Part shown: positions 8,903 to 17,198 of the stretch, one piece after another
Numbering within the stretch: position 1 is the first letter of the stretch
Layout of the letters: each line of letters starts with the position of its first letter
Assembly: GCA_943787265.1 (NCBI GenBank)
Contig: CALSLT010000033.1
Location: 1-64,000 of the forward strand
Length of the DNA stretch: 64,000 nt
Direction: 5' to 3'
DNA from: an uncultured Planctomycetaceae bacterium
Lineage (GTDB): Bacteria; Planctomycetota; Planctomycetia; Planctomycetales; Planctomycetaceae
The notes under the pieces: generated by a model
What the model saw: only the letters and a program-made list of their open reading frames with translations
Database searches by the model: none
Told to the model about the DNA's origin: nothing
Position numbers and translations under genes: made by a program

Positions 8903-9598
8903 CTACTGAATTACTGATTTGCGGCGTGGTTCTGTGAAAGGAAAGATGCCGGTGTTTTTGAGCTTTGACAAGACATCCTCGCACCCGTGTTCGCGGCAGT
9001 AAGTAAGTTCTGCTTCGGTAATGCCCATGGCAAGCAGTGCACTGGCATCTGTTTCGCTGACCTTGAACTTTCGATACGACACAAACAGCAAGGCCGCGAT
9101 TGTTGAGTTTTTCGGCATCGCCGTGGCGATGTCCATGGTGTCACCGGGGTTCACCGCAGTGTCAAATGTGTATGGTGCAAGTCGTGACAAAAGCGATGGT
9201 GCCCATTCATTTTCGTCTCGGACACACATCACTAGCTCGTATTCGCCAAGCTCCGTTTTTTCCTGGCCGCCGTCACCTATGAGTCCTGCAGTTACGTAGG
9301 CAATTCCGTCAGTGTGCTCTTTGAACGTCAGGACGTCAGCCCCTCCACCAAGATAAAGCGGCGGCATCGCTGTAATGATTTTGTCATCGGATGGCCCGAA
9401 TTCGTGTTCGAGGGCGATGAGACGTTCATCCCACGTCTGCTGCCAATGGTCGTCGTGATTGTCGTTGACCATTGAGGGTAGTGCATTTTCGTGTTCGTTA
9501 GGGCTGGCTGTTGATCCCTCGTCAGTTTCAATTTCGGAGTCACATCCAGCCCCAGCGATGAGCACTATGAAAGCAATTGCCCAGTGCCGCCAACTCAC
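8903..9598 (-). CDS. Lipoprotein with a SUFU (suppressor of fused)-like domain
   Basis: A 231-residue protein with a lipoprotein signal (AFIVLIAGAGC, Cys19) and an acidic linker. The domain at about residues 50-215 resembles the bacterial SUFU domain: LYLGGGADVLTFKEH, then DGIAYVTAGLIG, ELVMCVRDENEWAPSLLSRL, and the NPGDTMDI stretch. SUFU domains occur widely in bacteria, often as immunity-like or adaptor proteins, without a defined reaction. The domain assignment is from memory of motif order, so moderately sure. It converges with the purine permease and has its own promoter to the right. Confidence 0.6.
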   Translation of the reverse strand: MSWRHWAIAFIVLIAGAGCDSEIETDEGSTASPNEHENALPSMVNDNHDDHWQQTWDERLIALEHEFGPSDDKIITAMPPLYLGGGADVLTFKEHTDGIAYVTAGLIGDGGQEKTELGEYELVMCVRDENEWAPSLLSRLAPYTFDTAVNPGDTMDIATAMPKNSTIAALLFVSYRKFKVSETDASALLAMGITEAELTYCREHGCEDVLSKLKNTGIFPFTEPRRKSVIQ

Positions 9599-9948
9599 GG
9601 AGTGCTCCTTTCGAGCAAGCGAGATTCAATTCTTGAGTCCGGACGAGAGATGCTAGGTTTTGGTTATCTGCCTGTAGAGAGTAAATGTCAATCGATCTTA
9701 CAACCGCCAGAACTTGTCTCGCGGAATCGGATTAAGATTAGATTGACCGTTACCTGTCAGAGCGAGATAGCAGTGGCTTCACGGGAAAGGAGTTTCGCTC
9801 TAATCTTTGTTGACTCGATTCTTTTTTCAGCTTCTGACAAGTTTTACTGGAATGCCCAGCTTTGTTCATCATTGCGGGCTTCTTCATGCACCTACCGAGT
9901 CATTCCGGTAAGTGTACCGGATTTTGTGATGTCGCAATTGAAGTCAAA
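9599..9948. other. Divergent spacer between SUFU-like lipoprotein and TTT transporter operon
   Basis: These 350 bases must carry promoters in both directions. A TTGACT hexamer at about 9809 lies upstream of the transporter but has no convincing -10 at the right spacing. No ORF, operator palindrome or riboswitch is apparent. An in-frame upstream extension of the transporter gene exists from 9862, but the signal peptide begins at 9949. Confidence 0.35.
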
Positions 9949-11289
9949 ATGAAACAGATTTTCGGACATCTTCTGGTGTGGGGGGCCATTGTTGCCTTGA
10001 TGGTGGCGAGCCTCGGAGGCGACTCGGGGAGTGATGGGGGAGCCTATCCGGCGCGGCCGATCAAGCTTGTCGTTCCGTTCGGGCCGGGCGGCGGCAGTGA
10101 CACTTTCGGGCGGATTATCAAACGTGGGATTGATGAGGCGGGGCTGCTGTCTCAGCCGTTTGTGATCATCAACCGTCCGGGAGGCAGCGCGACGATCGGG
10201 AGCCGGTACGTTCGCGATGCGAAACCCGATGGCTACACGCTGCTGCTGTTGCATGATGCGATCATCACGGCAAAGTACTCGGGCAAGGTCAACTACGGTC
10301 CCGAGGCCTTTGAACCGGTCGCGTCGACCGGCGAGATCGGGATGGTCATCGTCGTGAAGGATTCGTCTCGTTTCGAGACGCTGACGCAGTTGCTCGAAGA
10401 GTGCAAAGAGAAACCGGACACTGTCACGAACGGTGTGAATCTTGGAGCTCCGACACACTTTGCCGGATTGCAGTTGGAACAGGCGTTTGAGGGATCGAAG
10501 TTTCGATTCACTCAGTCAGGCGACGGCGCGGATCGCGTGCAGAAGCTCGTCGGTGATCACATTGAGGTCTCGTCGTTTTCGGTTTCCGAGTATGTCGGCT
10601 TTAAGTCGCAGGGCATACGAGCGGTAGCCTACCTCGGGGAAGAACGTTGCGACGCGTTGCCGGAAGTTCCGACGGCGCTCGAACAGGGCATCGACGTGGT
10701 CGACTCCAACCGTCACTACTGGTGGTTTCCCAAGGGGACTCCCAAAGAATGCAGTGAATACATCGCTGGCGTTCTGAAGAAGGCCATGCAGACGGAACAC
10801 GTTCGCGAACGGCTCGCCGAATTGAAGATGGAGCCGAACTTTCTGCAGGGGCAGGAATTTGCAGACTACATCGACAACCAGGTGGCGGGGGCTCAGAAGG
10901 TTGGAGAGCAAAAGAAACCGGACGTCCCCGACATTCCCACAGGAGTTGGCTGGGTACTTGTCGCCTGTGTGGTGGCAATGATTGTGGAACGACGGCGCTC
11001 AGCGAATGTGGACGCAAAGGCCCCTGAAACGTCGGTCCCTGAAGTGTCAAAGGCCTCACCTGCGACGATGCGAACGGTCGGTCTTCTGGCGGCAACGGCG
11101 GCTTACGTTTTTGCCATGCAGTACGGTGTGCCGTTCGTCTGGGCGACGCTTGCGTTCATCCCCTGTGGCGGTTTTCTGCTCAGCCAGCACAAACGATCGC
11201 ACGCCCTGGTTCTTGTCGAGACGTCGCTGCTCGTCGCCTTTGGCGTTCAGTTTGTGCTGACAAAAATCGTTGTCACTGACTTACCGTAG
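9949..11289 (+). CDS. TTT-family substrate-binding protein fused to TctB-like membrane subunit
   Basis: A protein of about 446 residues. After an N-terminal signal/anchor (7-22), residues 30-315 form a TctC/Bug-type periplasmic binding protein: YPARPIKLVVPFGPGGGSDT, then INRPGGSATIGSRYV and KPDGYTLLL. Instead of ending there, the chain continues with four hydrophobic segments (about 332-347, 376-391, 393-411, 420-442), matching the size and topology of the small permease subunit TctB. Together with TctA just downstream it would form a complete tripartite tricarboxylate-type importer from two polypeptides. Bug proteins usually bind carboxylated ligands; the substrate here is unknown. The start is ATG 9949, where the signal peptide begins. 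Confidence 0.88.
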   Translation: MKQIFGHLLVWGAIVALMVASLGGDSGSDGGAYPARPIKLVVPFGPGGGSDTFGRIIKRGIDEAGLLSQPFVIINRPGGSATIGSRYVRDAKPDGYTLLLLHDAIITAKYSGKVNYGPEAFEPVASTGEIGMVIVVKDSSRFETLTQLLEECKEKPDTVTNGVNLGAPTHFAGLQLEQAFEGSKFRFTQSGDGADRVQKLVGDHIEVSSFSVSEYVGFKSQGIRAVAYLGEERCDALPEVPTALEQGIDVVDSNRHYWWFPKGTPKECSEYIAGVLKKAMQTEHVRERLAELKMEPNFLQGQEFADYIDNQVAGAQKVGEQKKPDVPDIPTGVGWVLVACVVAMIVERRRSANVDAKAPETSVPEVSKASPATMRTVGLLAATAAYVFAMQYGVPFVWATLAFIPCGGFLLSQHKRSHALVLVETSLLVAFGVQFVLTKIVVTDLP

Positions 11290-11324
11290 AACGACCAACT
11301 CACCGCGTAGTAGAACGAATCATT

Positions 11325-12821
11325 GTGACACCGACCGAACAAGCCATCGCACTGCTTACGGCTCCTACCGGACTCGTCCTGATTGCCATCGGGACCAGTC
11401 TTGGGATCACCGTGGGAGCCATTCCCGGTCTCACCGGTGCGATGGTGATTGCGCTGACGTTGCCGCTGACGTACTCGATGGACGCCGGCAACGCGATGAT
11501 CCTTTTGGTGAGCATGTACGTCGGATCGATCAGCGGCGGACTGATTACAGCGACGCTACTTCGCATGCCGGGCACACCGGCATCGGTAATGACGACGCTG
11601 GATGGCTACCCGATGGCGAAGGCTGGAAATCCAGGCCGGGCTCTTTCGCTGAGTATCATGGCATCATTCGCCGGCGGTCTTGTGTCGTGGCTGTTTCTGA
11701 TTCTGCTCTCAGAACCGATGGCCGAGCTGTCGACGAAATTCGGCCCGTTTGAGTTCTTCTCGCTGGTCATGATGGCTCTGGTCCTGATCGCGTCGGTTGG
11801 TGGCAAATCACTGAGTGCGGCGATGTTCTCCGGAATGTTCGGAATCCTGTGTGCAATGCCGGGAGTTGCCGAAGCGACAGGCGAAGTGCGGATGACACTT
11901 GGATTCGAAGACCTGAACGGCGGGCTGAAACTGCTGCCAGTATTGATCGGGCTGTTCGCGCTGAGTCAGGTGATTAACGACGTCTTGCGTATCGACAATT
12001 CGGTCGAGCAGATTCCCATTTCAAATCAAAAACTCTTTCCAGCACTCGCCGACTGGAAAACGCACGCGGTCAACATGCTTCGATCGTCAGTCATCGGAAC
12101 ATGGATCGGCATCCTGCCCGGCATCGGTGCAAACATCGGATCGGTGGCGGCGTACTCAACGGCTCGGACGTTTTCGAAGACTCCCGAGAAATTTGGACAC
12201 GGCAGCGAAGAAGGCATCGTTGCGTCGGAAGCGGCGAACAATGCGACGGTGGGTGGAGCATTAATTCCTCTGGTTGCGATGGGAATCCCGGGGAGCGTGA
12301 TCGACGCTATCCTGCTCGGCGCGCTCGTGCTGCACGGCCTTCAGCCAGGGCCTCTACTCTTCAAGCAGAGCCCCTCGCTGATTTACACGATCATGGGAAC
12401 GTACTTCATCGCCAACTTCTTCATGTTCGGATTTCTGGTGCTGGCCGTGCGGCAGATCGCTCGCCTGACGGATGTTCCCAGAGCGTTCCTGATCCCGGTC
12501 ATCCTGACATTCTGCGTTGTCGGTTCTTACGCTCTCGGAAACCGGATGTTCGACGTCTGGGTGATGCTCATCTTTGGGCTGGTCGGATTTAGGATGGAGA
12601 AGCTGCGAATTCCGCTTGCTCCGTTTGTCATCGGTTTCGTCCTGGGGCCGGTCGCGGAAAAGAATCTCTGTGCCGGTCTAATGGCCTCTGGGGGAAGTTA
12701 TCTTCCGCTGGTTGCTCGCCCGATGTCGGCGGTTTTCCTTGTGATTAGTTTCGTTCTGCTGGTCGTGCCTCAGATTCAACGCCGCCGCGGAGCAAAAATT
12801 CCGACTGCAACAACTTCCTGA
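11325..12821 (+). CDS. tctA: Tripartite tricarboxylate transporter large permease (TctA)
   Basis: A 498-residue membrane protein with about 11-12 helices and the TctA signatures near the start (GITVGAIPGLTGAMVIALTL) and in the middle (GIGANIGSVAAYSTAR, GIPGSVIDAILLGALVLHGL). It is the large channel subunit that uses an ion gradient to import the ligand delivered by the binding protein. It starts at GTG 11325, 35 bases after the TctC-TctB fusion, so the two are clearly one operon. The length is normal for the family. The sulfatase 66 bases downstream is probably co-transcribed. Confidence 0.95.
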   Translation: MTPTEQAIALLTAPTGLVLIAIGTSLGITVGAIPGLTGAMVIALTLPLTYSMDAGNAMILLVSMYVGSISGGLITATLLRMPGTPASVMTTLDGYPMAKAGNPGRALSLSIMASFAGGLVSWLFLILLSEPMAELSTKFGPFEFFSLVMMALVLIASVGGKSLSAAMFSGMFGILCAMPGVAEATGEVRMTLGFEDLNGGLKLLPVLIGLFALSQVINDVLRIDNSVEQIPISNQKLFPALADWKTHAVNMLRSSVIGTWIGILPGIGANIGSVAAYSTARTFSKTPEKFGHGSEEGIVASEAANNATVGGALIPLVAMGIPGSVIDAILLGALVLHGLQPGPLLFKQSPSLIYTIMGTYFIANFFMFGFLVLAVRQIARLTDVPRAFLIPVILTFCVVGSYALGNRMFDVWVMLIFGLVGFRMEKLRIPLAPFVIGFVLGPVAEKNLCAGLMASGGSYLPLVARPMSAVFLVISFVLLVVPQIQRRRGAKIPTATTS

Positions 12822-12887
12822 CCCGCCTCATACTCGAACAATGAGGATGCGGCACTTCGTCGGCCTTTCAAGAAAATTCCAGACACC

Positions 12888-14285
12888 ATGACTCGACCGA
12901 ACATTCTGTGGTACTGCACCGATCAGCAACGTTTTGACACGATCAAAGCGTTAGGCAACGAGCACGTTCGCACGCCGAACATCGACGCGCTCGTCGGTGA
13001 GGGCGTGGCCTTTACTCATGCGTATTGCCAGAGCCCGATCTGCACGCCCAGCCGTGCCAGCATCATGACCGGCATGTATCCGAGCCGAGTTCACAACACG
13101 CGAAACGGCAACGACACGTTTCCCGATTCACCACCGCTGATCAGTAAGATGATTGCGGATTCAGGGTACGACTGCAGTCTGATCGGGAAGTTCCATCTGT
13201 CGAGCGGTGGACATCGGCCGGAGCCGCGACTCGATGACGGCTTCAACGACTGGTGGCACAGCCACGCGCCTCGCGACGACTGGCCCGAGGGGACTCACGA
13301 TTATGCCGACTGGGTGCGTGCAAAGGGCGGAGACCTCAACGCGCTACGTGACAGCAAAGATCGGGTTCCGGCCGAGCTGCATCAAACCACCTGGGCGTCG
13401 GAGCGGGCTATTGAGTTCATCTCGCGAGAGCGTGATCAGCCCTGGCTGCTTAACGTCAACATTTACGATCCGCATCCGCCGTTCATTCCGCCGAAGTCTT
13501 ACGCCGAGGAGTTCAAAGCGGAAGACATGCCAGGTCCATATTTCCAGGAGAGCGATCTCGCTCAGCAGGCAAAGTTCGCGAATGTTGACTTTCAGGATGA
13601 AATCAGGACTCCGGAAGAACACAACGCGAATGACGCTCAGGCAAAGTACTACGCGATGATTGCGTTGATCGACGATCAGTTTGCGCGGGTCCTTGAATGC
13701 CTCGATAAAACCGGCCAGCGAGACAACACCGTCATCATCTTCACCAGCGATCACGGCGAAACTCTCGGCGATCACGGTCTGATGTTCAAAGGCTGCCGCT
13801 TCTACGAAGGGCTCGTGCGCGTGCCGCTGATTTTTTCATGGCCGGGTCAGTTTCAGCAGAATCTGCAGTGCGACGGGCTGGTCGAGCTGCTCGACATGTC
13901 TGCAACCATCCTGGACCTGTGCGGCGTCGAAGTTCCCGACTACTTCCAGGGGAACAGCCTATTACCGGTTCTGCGCGGTGAAGGAGATGGCGACAAACTT
14001 CGGGACACGGTCCGCTGCGAGTACTTCGAAGCGCTTGATCCATTCTTCACGGGCGGTCCGGGAAGCTACGCCACGATGTATCGCGATGAGCAATATAAAC
14101 TGACGGTTTACCACGATCAGCAGCTTGGCGAGCTCTACGATCTGAAGGCTGATCCCTGGGAGTTCAACGACCTTTGGGACAACCCAGACTTTGCCAACGT
14201 CCGCAACGAACTGATCTGGAAGAGCTTCAACTCGCACGTCATGCAGACGACAGACGTCGGCTCAGAACGCATCGCGCCGATGTAA
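12888..14285 (+). CDS. Cytoplasmic-type formylglycine sulfatase
   Basis: A 465-residue sulfatase/alkaline-phosphatase superfamily enzyme. The metal and cofactor site is visible: TRPNILWYCTDQQ at the N-terminus, the formylglycine motif C52-T-P-S-R at residues 52-56, and the later TSDHGETLGDHG metal site. Cys52 must be converted to formylglycine by FGE. There is no signal peptide, because the catalytic domain starts at residue 3, so it should act in the cytoplasm, unlike the two secreted sulfatases in this window. Its position behind a TTT importer suggests it desulfates the imported compound. Phosphonate monoesterase activity is a possible alternative in this subfamily. Confidence 0.92.
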   Translation: MTRPNILWYCTDQQRFDTIKALGNEHVRTPNIDALVGEGVAFTHAYCQSPICTPSRASIMTGMYPSRVHNTRNGNDTFPDSPPLISKMIADSGYDCSLIGKFHLSSGGHRPEPRLDDGFNDWWHSHAPRDDWPEGTHDYADWVRAKGGDLNALRDSKDRVPAELHQTTWASERAIEFISRERDQPWLLNVNIYDPHPPFIPPKSYAEEFKAEDMPGPYFQESDLAQQAKFANVDFQDEIRTPEEHNANDAQAKYYAMIALIDDQFARVLECLDKTGQRDNTVIIFTSDHGETLGDHGLMFKGCRFYEGLVRVPLIFSWPGQFQQNLQCDGLVELLDMSATILDLCGVEVPDYFQGNSLLPVLRGEGDGDKLRDTVRCEYFEALDPFFTGGPGSYATMYRDEQYKLTVYHDQQLGELYDLKADPWEFNDLWDNPDFANVRNELIWKSFNSHVMQTTDVGSERIAPM

Positions 14286-14320
14286 CGGGCTGAGCTGGTT
14301 TGCGATGTGTATCTAAAGCA

Positions 14321-14353
14321 AAACGACGTTGCCGCGATTCGGCAACGTCGTTT
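14321..14353. terminator. Terminator hairpin between convergent genes
   Basis: AAACGACGTTGCC (14321-14333) and GGCAACGTCGTTT (14341-14353) pair perfectly over a 7-base loop. It lies between the sulfatase (plus) and the M56 peptidase (minus) and can serve both directions, since each arm ends in an A or T run. Confidence 0.8.
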
Positions 14354-14372
14354 GGCGTTGAGGAGCCTGATT

Positions 14373-16448
14373 TCAGAAGCTTCCGCCCCATAAAATGCGT
14401 GGGTCGATGTCACCCTCCAGCATCACGACGTTCGGCAGAGCCGGGTCGGATGAGCGGCGGATTTCCAGCGTTGTTGATTCCAGGAATCGGTTCAATTCTA
14501 TTTCGGCAGCGTCGAGTGTCTTACCTGATGAAGCGACTTCCTGATTCTGCTCTTCGAGTCCAACTTGCATCACTGCAGACATGGTTGCCAGGAGGTCTTT
14601 TGCAGTGGTGCCTATGCTCGGCGTCATCCCGAATCTCAACCTAACCTGTTCCGGGGAATTGGCGACGTCGAAGCTGATGACTTCGTATTCAGCGGATTCG
14701 TGAAGCGTATGCATCAGCTCCTGCATCCGCGTTTCGGTCGGGCCAATCATGGTCGGTAATTTTATCACCGCGGTGGCGATCTCTCCGCCGAAGTCCTTCC
14801 ACAATGACTTGATGACTTGTGCGGTCGGTGGCGATTCTTCTTCGGCTTCCTGCTTGAGCATGAAACGGCGTGGATCGGTTTGCAGTGCGAAGAAGTCGCT
14901 GAATGTGTTTTGCTGGGCGAGTTTTTCAGCACCTTCTTTTGAGAAGTCGGGGCCAATCAGGCCTCGGATGCCAGCATCCAGTCGATCTTCCGGCAGAGAG
15001 GCCGCGACCATCGACCAGTCCACGTCGCGACGCATTGTCATGATGAATTCATCCGCCCCGACGGACATATGATACTTGGGCTCACTTTCTTCGGTTTCCA
15101 GAGTCTTCGTCACCATTTTCACAGTTCCGGATAGTCTGGAAATATTTTGAATCGATAAGCCAAGCTCGGCTCGACGGTCTCGAGCATCGTCGGTTGCAAT
15201 CATCATCCAGCCGGGCGTGAGGAAGGTTGCATCCGCCTGGGTGAGCAATGCTCCGAGCACCTGGTGCTCCAATGCAGCTTTGACGTTGAGCGACCAGTAG
15301 CCGGCTCTTCCGGGCAATAGGGTCCAGAGTTTTGCGTCGTCTTCGGTGAGCTTTGAAGTTGGGGCATCAGTAATTCTACTGGCAACCCGGATCGGCTCCT
15401 CAGCCGACAAGGACCACGAAGCGGCCACAACAGCGACAGCCACGATCGAAAGCGTGGCGAATCGTTTCGCGATCCAGTGAGTCTTTCCTTGAAACGCAGG
15501 CATTCCATTGCGAAGCATTTTGATCCTCCTGATCAGAAATGAAGAAGAGTGCGACATCCCGATTCCCTGGGCTCGTCGCGGAAGGGCAGCATTGTCGAGT
15601 CGAAGTGCTAATTGAGAAATCCCGCGAACAAACCGAGACTGGCCAACGGCATCGGCAGCCCACCGGTCGGCAGACAGTTCCTGAGCAATGACCAACTGAC
15701 GGAGCAGACCGTGCGAGAGCGGGTGGAAGGTCTGAAACGCCGTGGCGAATTGAGCAAGCAGCCGCCACCTCGCGTCGCCTCGGCTGAGATGACCGAGTTC
15801 ATGCATCACCGATGCGGCGAGTTCGTCGTCAGAATAGTCACGCCAATCAGCGGGGAGATAGATGCAGCATCGCTTAATCGCGGTGACACAGGGGGCGTGA
15901 GCGTGCTCGGATTCTCGAAATTCCAGCTCATCCAGATTTTCGATCAGTCCGCCGAATGTGGATCGAAGCTTCTGCAAACGCGCGCCGGTGACGACGGTGC
16001 TTTGTTTGTGAAATCGGAACATGGCGACCAGGCCGAGTAGAAGTCGGTAGAATGCCAATGCAACAAGGGCCCCCAGCACGGTCATCACATTGAAACTCGT
16101 GCTGAACGTGGCTGTTGAGTCATCAGCGTCAACGTTTCTAAGAAACTCGCCAACCGTTGCCAGTGATATTCCAGGTGTTGGAGTTGCGTCCGTGCCCGAC
16201 AGCATTTCACCGCCACCGCTGGAACTTGCATCAGCAACAGGCTGAGCCACCGGAAGCGGTGATTCCCAGAGTGTCGGCAGGTCGACTCCGGAGACGGCCA
16301 GAAGCATGCAGCCAGACAGCAATCCGGCGAGCGAAAGTCCAGGAACAATGTCGGGGCGGCGACGCAGCGGCCAGTATCCGGCAACGACTGCCAGGGCTCC
16401 GACGGCGGTGATTCGCGTAAGGCTGAGTATTAAATCGATCGAAGTCAT
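14373..16448 (-). CDS. BlaR1-like M56 membrane metallopeptidase
   Basis: A 691-residue protein. Membrane helices occur near residues 10-25, 38-55 and 122-145. The zinc peptidase motif HELGH is at 216-220 with the downstream glutamate in AQELSADRWA, and a further helix is near 330-348. The rest, about 340 residues outside the membrane, does not resemble the penicillin-binding sensor of BlaR1 and I cannot name it. By family logic the protease relays a signal that inactivates the partner repressor BlaI. Its ATG overlaps the blaI stop by four bases (16445-16448), so the genes are translationally coupled. Confidence 0.88.
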   Translation of the reverse strand: MTSIDLILSLTRITAVGALAVVAGYWPLRRRPDIVPGLSLAGLLSGCMLLAVSGVDLPTLWESPLPVAQPVADASSSGGGEMLSGTDATPTPGISLATVGEFLRNVDADDSTATFSTSFNVMTVLGALVALAFYRLLLGLVAMFRFHKQSTVVTGARLQKLRSTFGGLIENLDELEFRESEHAHAPCVTAIKRCCIYLPADWRDYSDDELAASVMHELGHLSRGDARWRLLAQFATAFQTFHPLSHGLLRQLVIAQELSADRWAADAVGQSRFVRGISQLALRLDNAALPRRAQGIGMSHSSSFLIRRIKMLRNGMPAFQGKTHWIAKRFATLSIVAVAVVAASWSLSAEEPIRVASRITDAPTSKLTEDDAKLWTLLPGRAGYWSLNVKAALEHQVLGALLTQADATFLTPGWMMIATDDARDRRAELGLSIQNISRLSGTVKMVTKTLETEESEPKYHMSVGADEFIMTMRRDVDWSMVAASLPEDRLDAGIRGLIGPDFSKEGAEKLAQQNTFSDFFALQTDPRRFMLKQEAEEESPPTAQVIKSLWKDFGGEIATAVIKLPTMIGPTETRMQELMHTLHESAEYEVISFDVANSPEQVRLRFGMTPSIGTTAKDLLATMSAVMQVGLEEQNQEVASSGKTLDAAEIELNRFLESTTLEIRRSSDPALPNVVMLEGDIDPRILWGGSF

Positions 16449-16834
16449 GCGTCCTCTCCCTGATCAACGAGGATCTGTTTGAGGAATTCGCGTTCGGTCT
16501 TCGACAACCGTCTCTTGTCCAGAACCTGGACGAGCAGCTTTTGTCTTGAACCGTCAAACACTCGTTCAACCAGATCACCGACAAGCCGTTTCGAAACGTC
16601 TTCAAACGACCGTGCCGCGCGATACTGAAACGGGCGAGACTCATTGAGCTGCTTCAGGAAGCCCTTGTCTTCGAGTCCTCGTACGACGTTTGCAACGGTG
16701 ACATACGCCAGCTCGACGCCAGTTTCGGCCAGCCGCTGCCGAGCCTCGTCGGCCGTGCCGGGCCCTTCGTCCCAGAAGGCTCGCATCACAACCAGCTCAC
16801 GCTCCGTCAATTCCTTCGCCTGTGCTCCGGCCAT
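16445..16834 (-). CDS. BlaI/MecI-family transcriptional repressor
   Basis: A protein of about 129 residues with the winged-helix fold of the BlaI/MecI/CopY family: LTERELVVMRAFWDEGPGTA, then the recognition region ELAYVTVANVVRGLEDKGFL. The C-terminal helices (SRQKLLVQVLDKRRLSKTER) are for dimerisation. It should repress its own operon with the M56 peptidase. The start at 16834 is preferred over an in-frame ATG at 16885 because AGGGAGGGTGAG lies directly before it and homology begins there. An AT-rich palindrome upstream (16872-16897) is a plausible operator. Confidence 0.9.
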   Translation of the reverse strand: MAGAQAKELTERELVVMRAFWDEGPGTADEARQRLAETGVELAYVTVANVVRGLEDKGFLKQLNESRPFQYRAARSFEDVSKRLVGDLVERVFDGSRQKLLVQVLDKRRLSKTEREFLKQILVDQGEDA

Positions 16835-16871
16835 CTCACCCTCCCTGATTCCGTGGCCACTGATTTGCTCC

Positions 16872-16897
16872 TTCAAATTTGCCACTTCAAATTTGAA
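16872..16897. promoter_or_regulatory. Candidate BlaI operator palindrome
   Basis: TTCAAATTTG (16872-16881) is followed four bases later by the perfect 12-base palindrome TTCAAATTTGAA (16886-16897). It lies 38-63 bases upstream of the chosen blaI start, where autorepressor sites are expected. Binding is inferred from position and symmetry only. Confidence 0.5.
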
Positions 16898-17021
16898 TGG
16901 CCAAATCTAGAGGCGATCCCAAAACGCCACAAGACCACTTCGTGTCGTTTTCAGCCGGGCAGCAATCGTGTCACGCTCGTGGATTCCTGCGTCGCCGAAT
17001 ATGCACGTTCCGCGTTTCCTA

Positions 17022-17081
17022 TCTCACGCAAAGACGCAAAGCTTGAGGTGCAGAACTTTGCGTCTTAGCGGCTTTGCGTGA
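17022..17081. repeat. Inverted ACGCAAAGACGCAAAG-type repeat
   Basis: The left arm TCACGCAAAGACGCAAAG (about 17024-17041) and the right arm CTTTGCGTCTTAGCGG followed by CTTTGCGTGA (17056-17081) form an imperfect hairpin. It lies in the spacer between blaI and the SGNH hydrolase gene and encodes nothing visible. Similar CGCAAAGACGCAAAG strings are dispersed in many environmental bacterial genomes. Confidence 0.7.
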
Positions 17082-17198
17082 TGCTTTCTTCCGTTGTGAC
17101 TTTCCGTTTCTTAGACACCAACGGTTGCGATGTACCGAGTCACAGAAGATGCTCAACATCAACCATGATGATTTCCCACGACAGATTCGGAGCATGCC

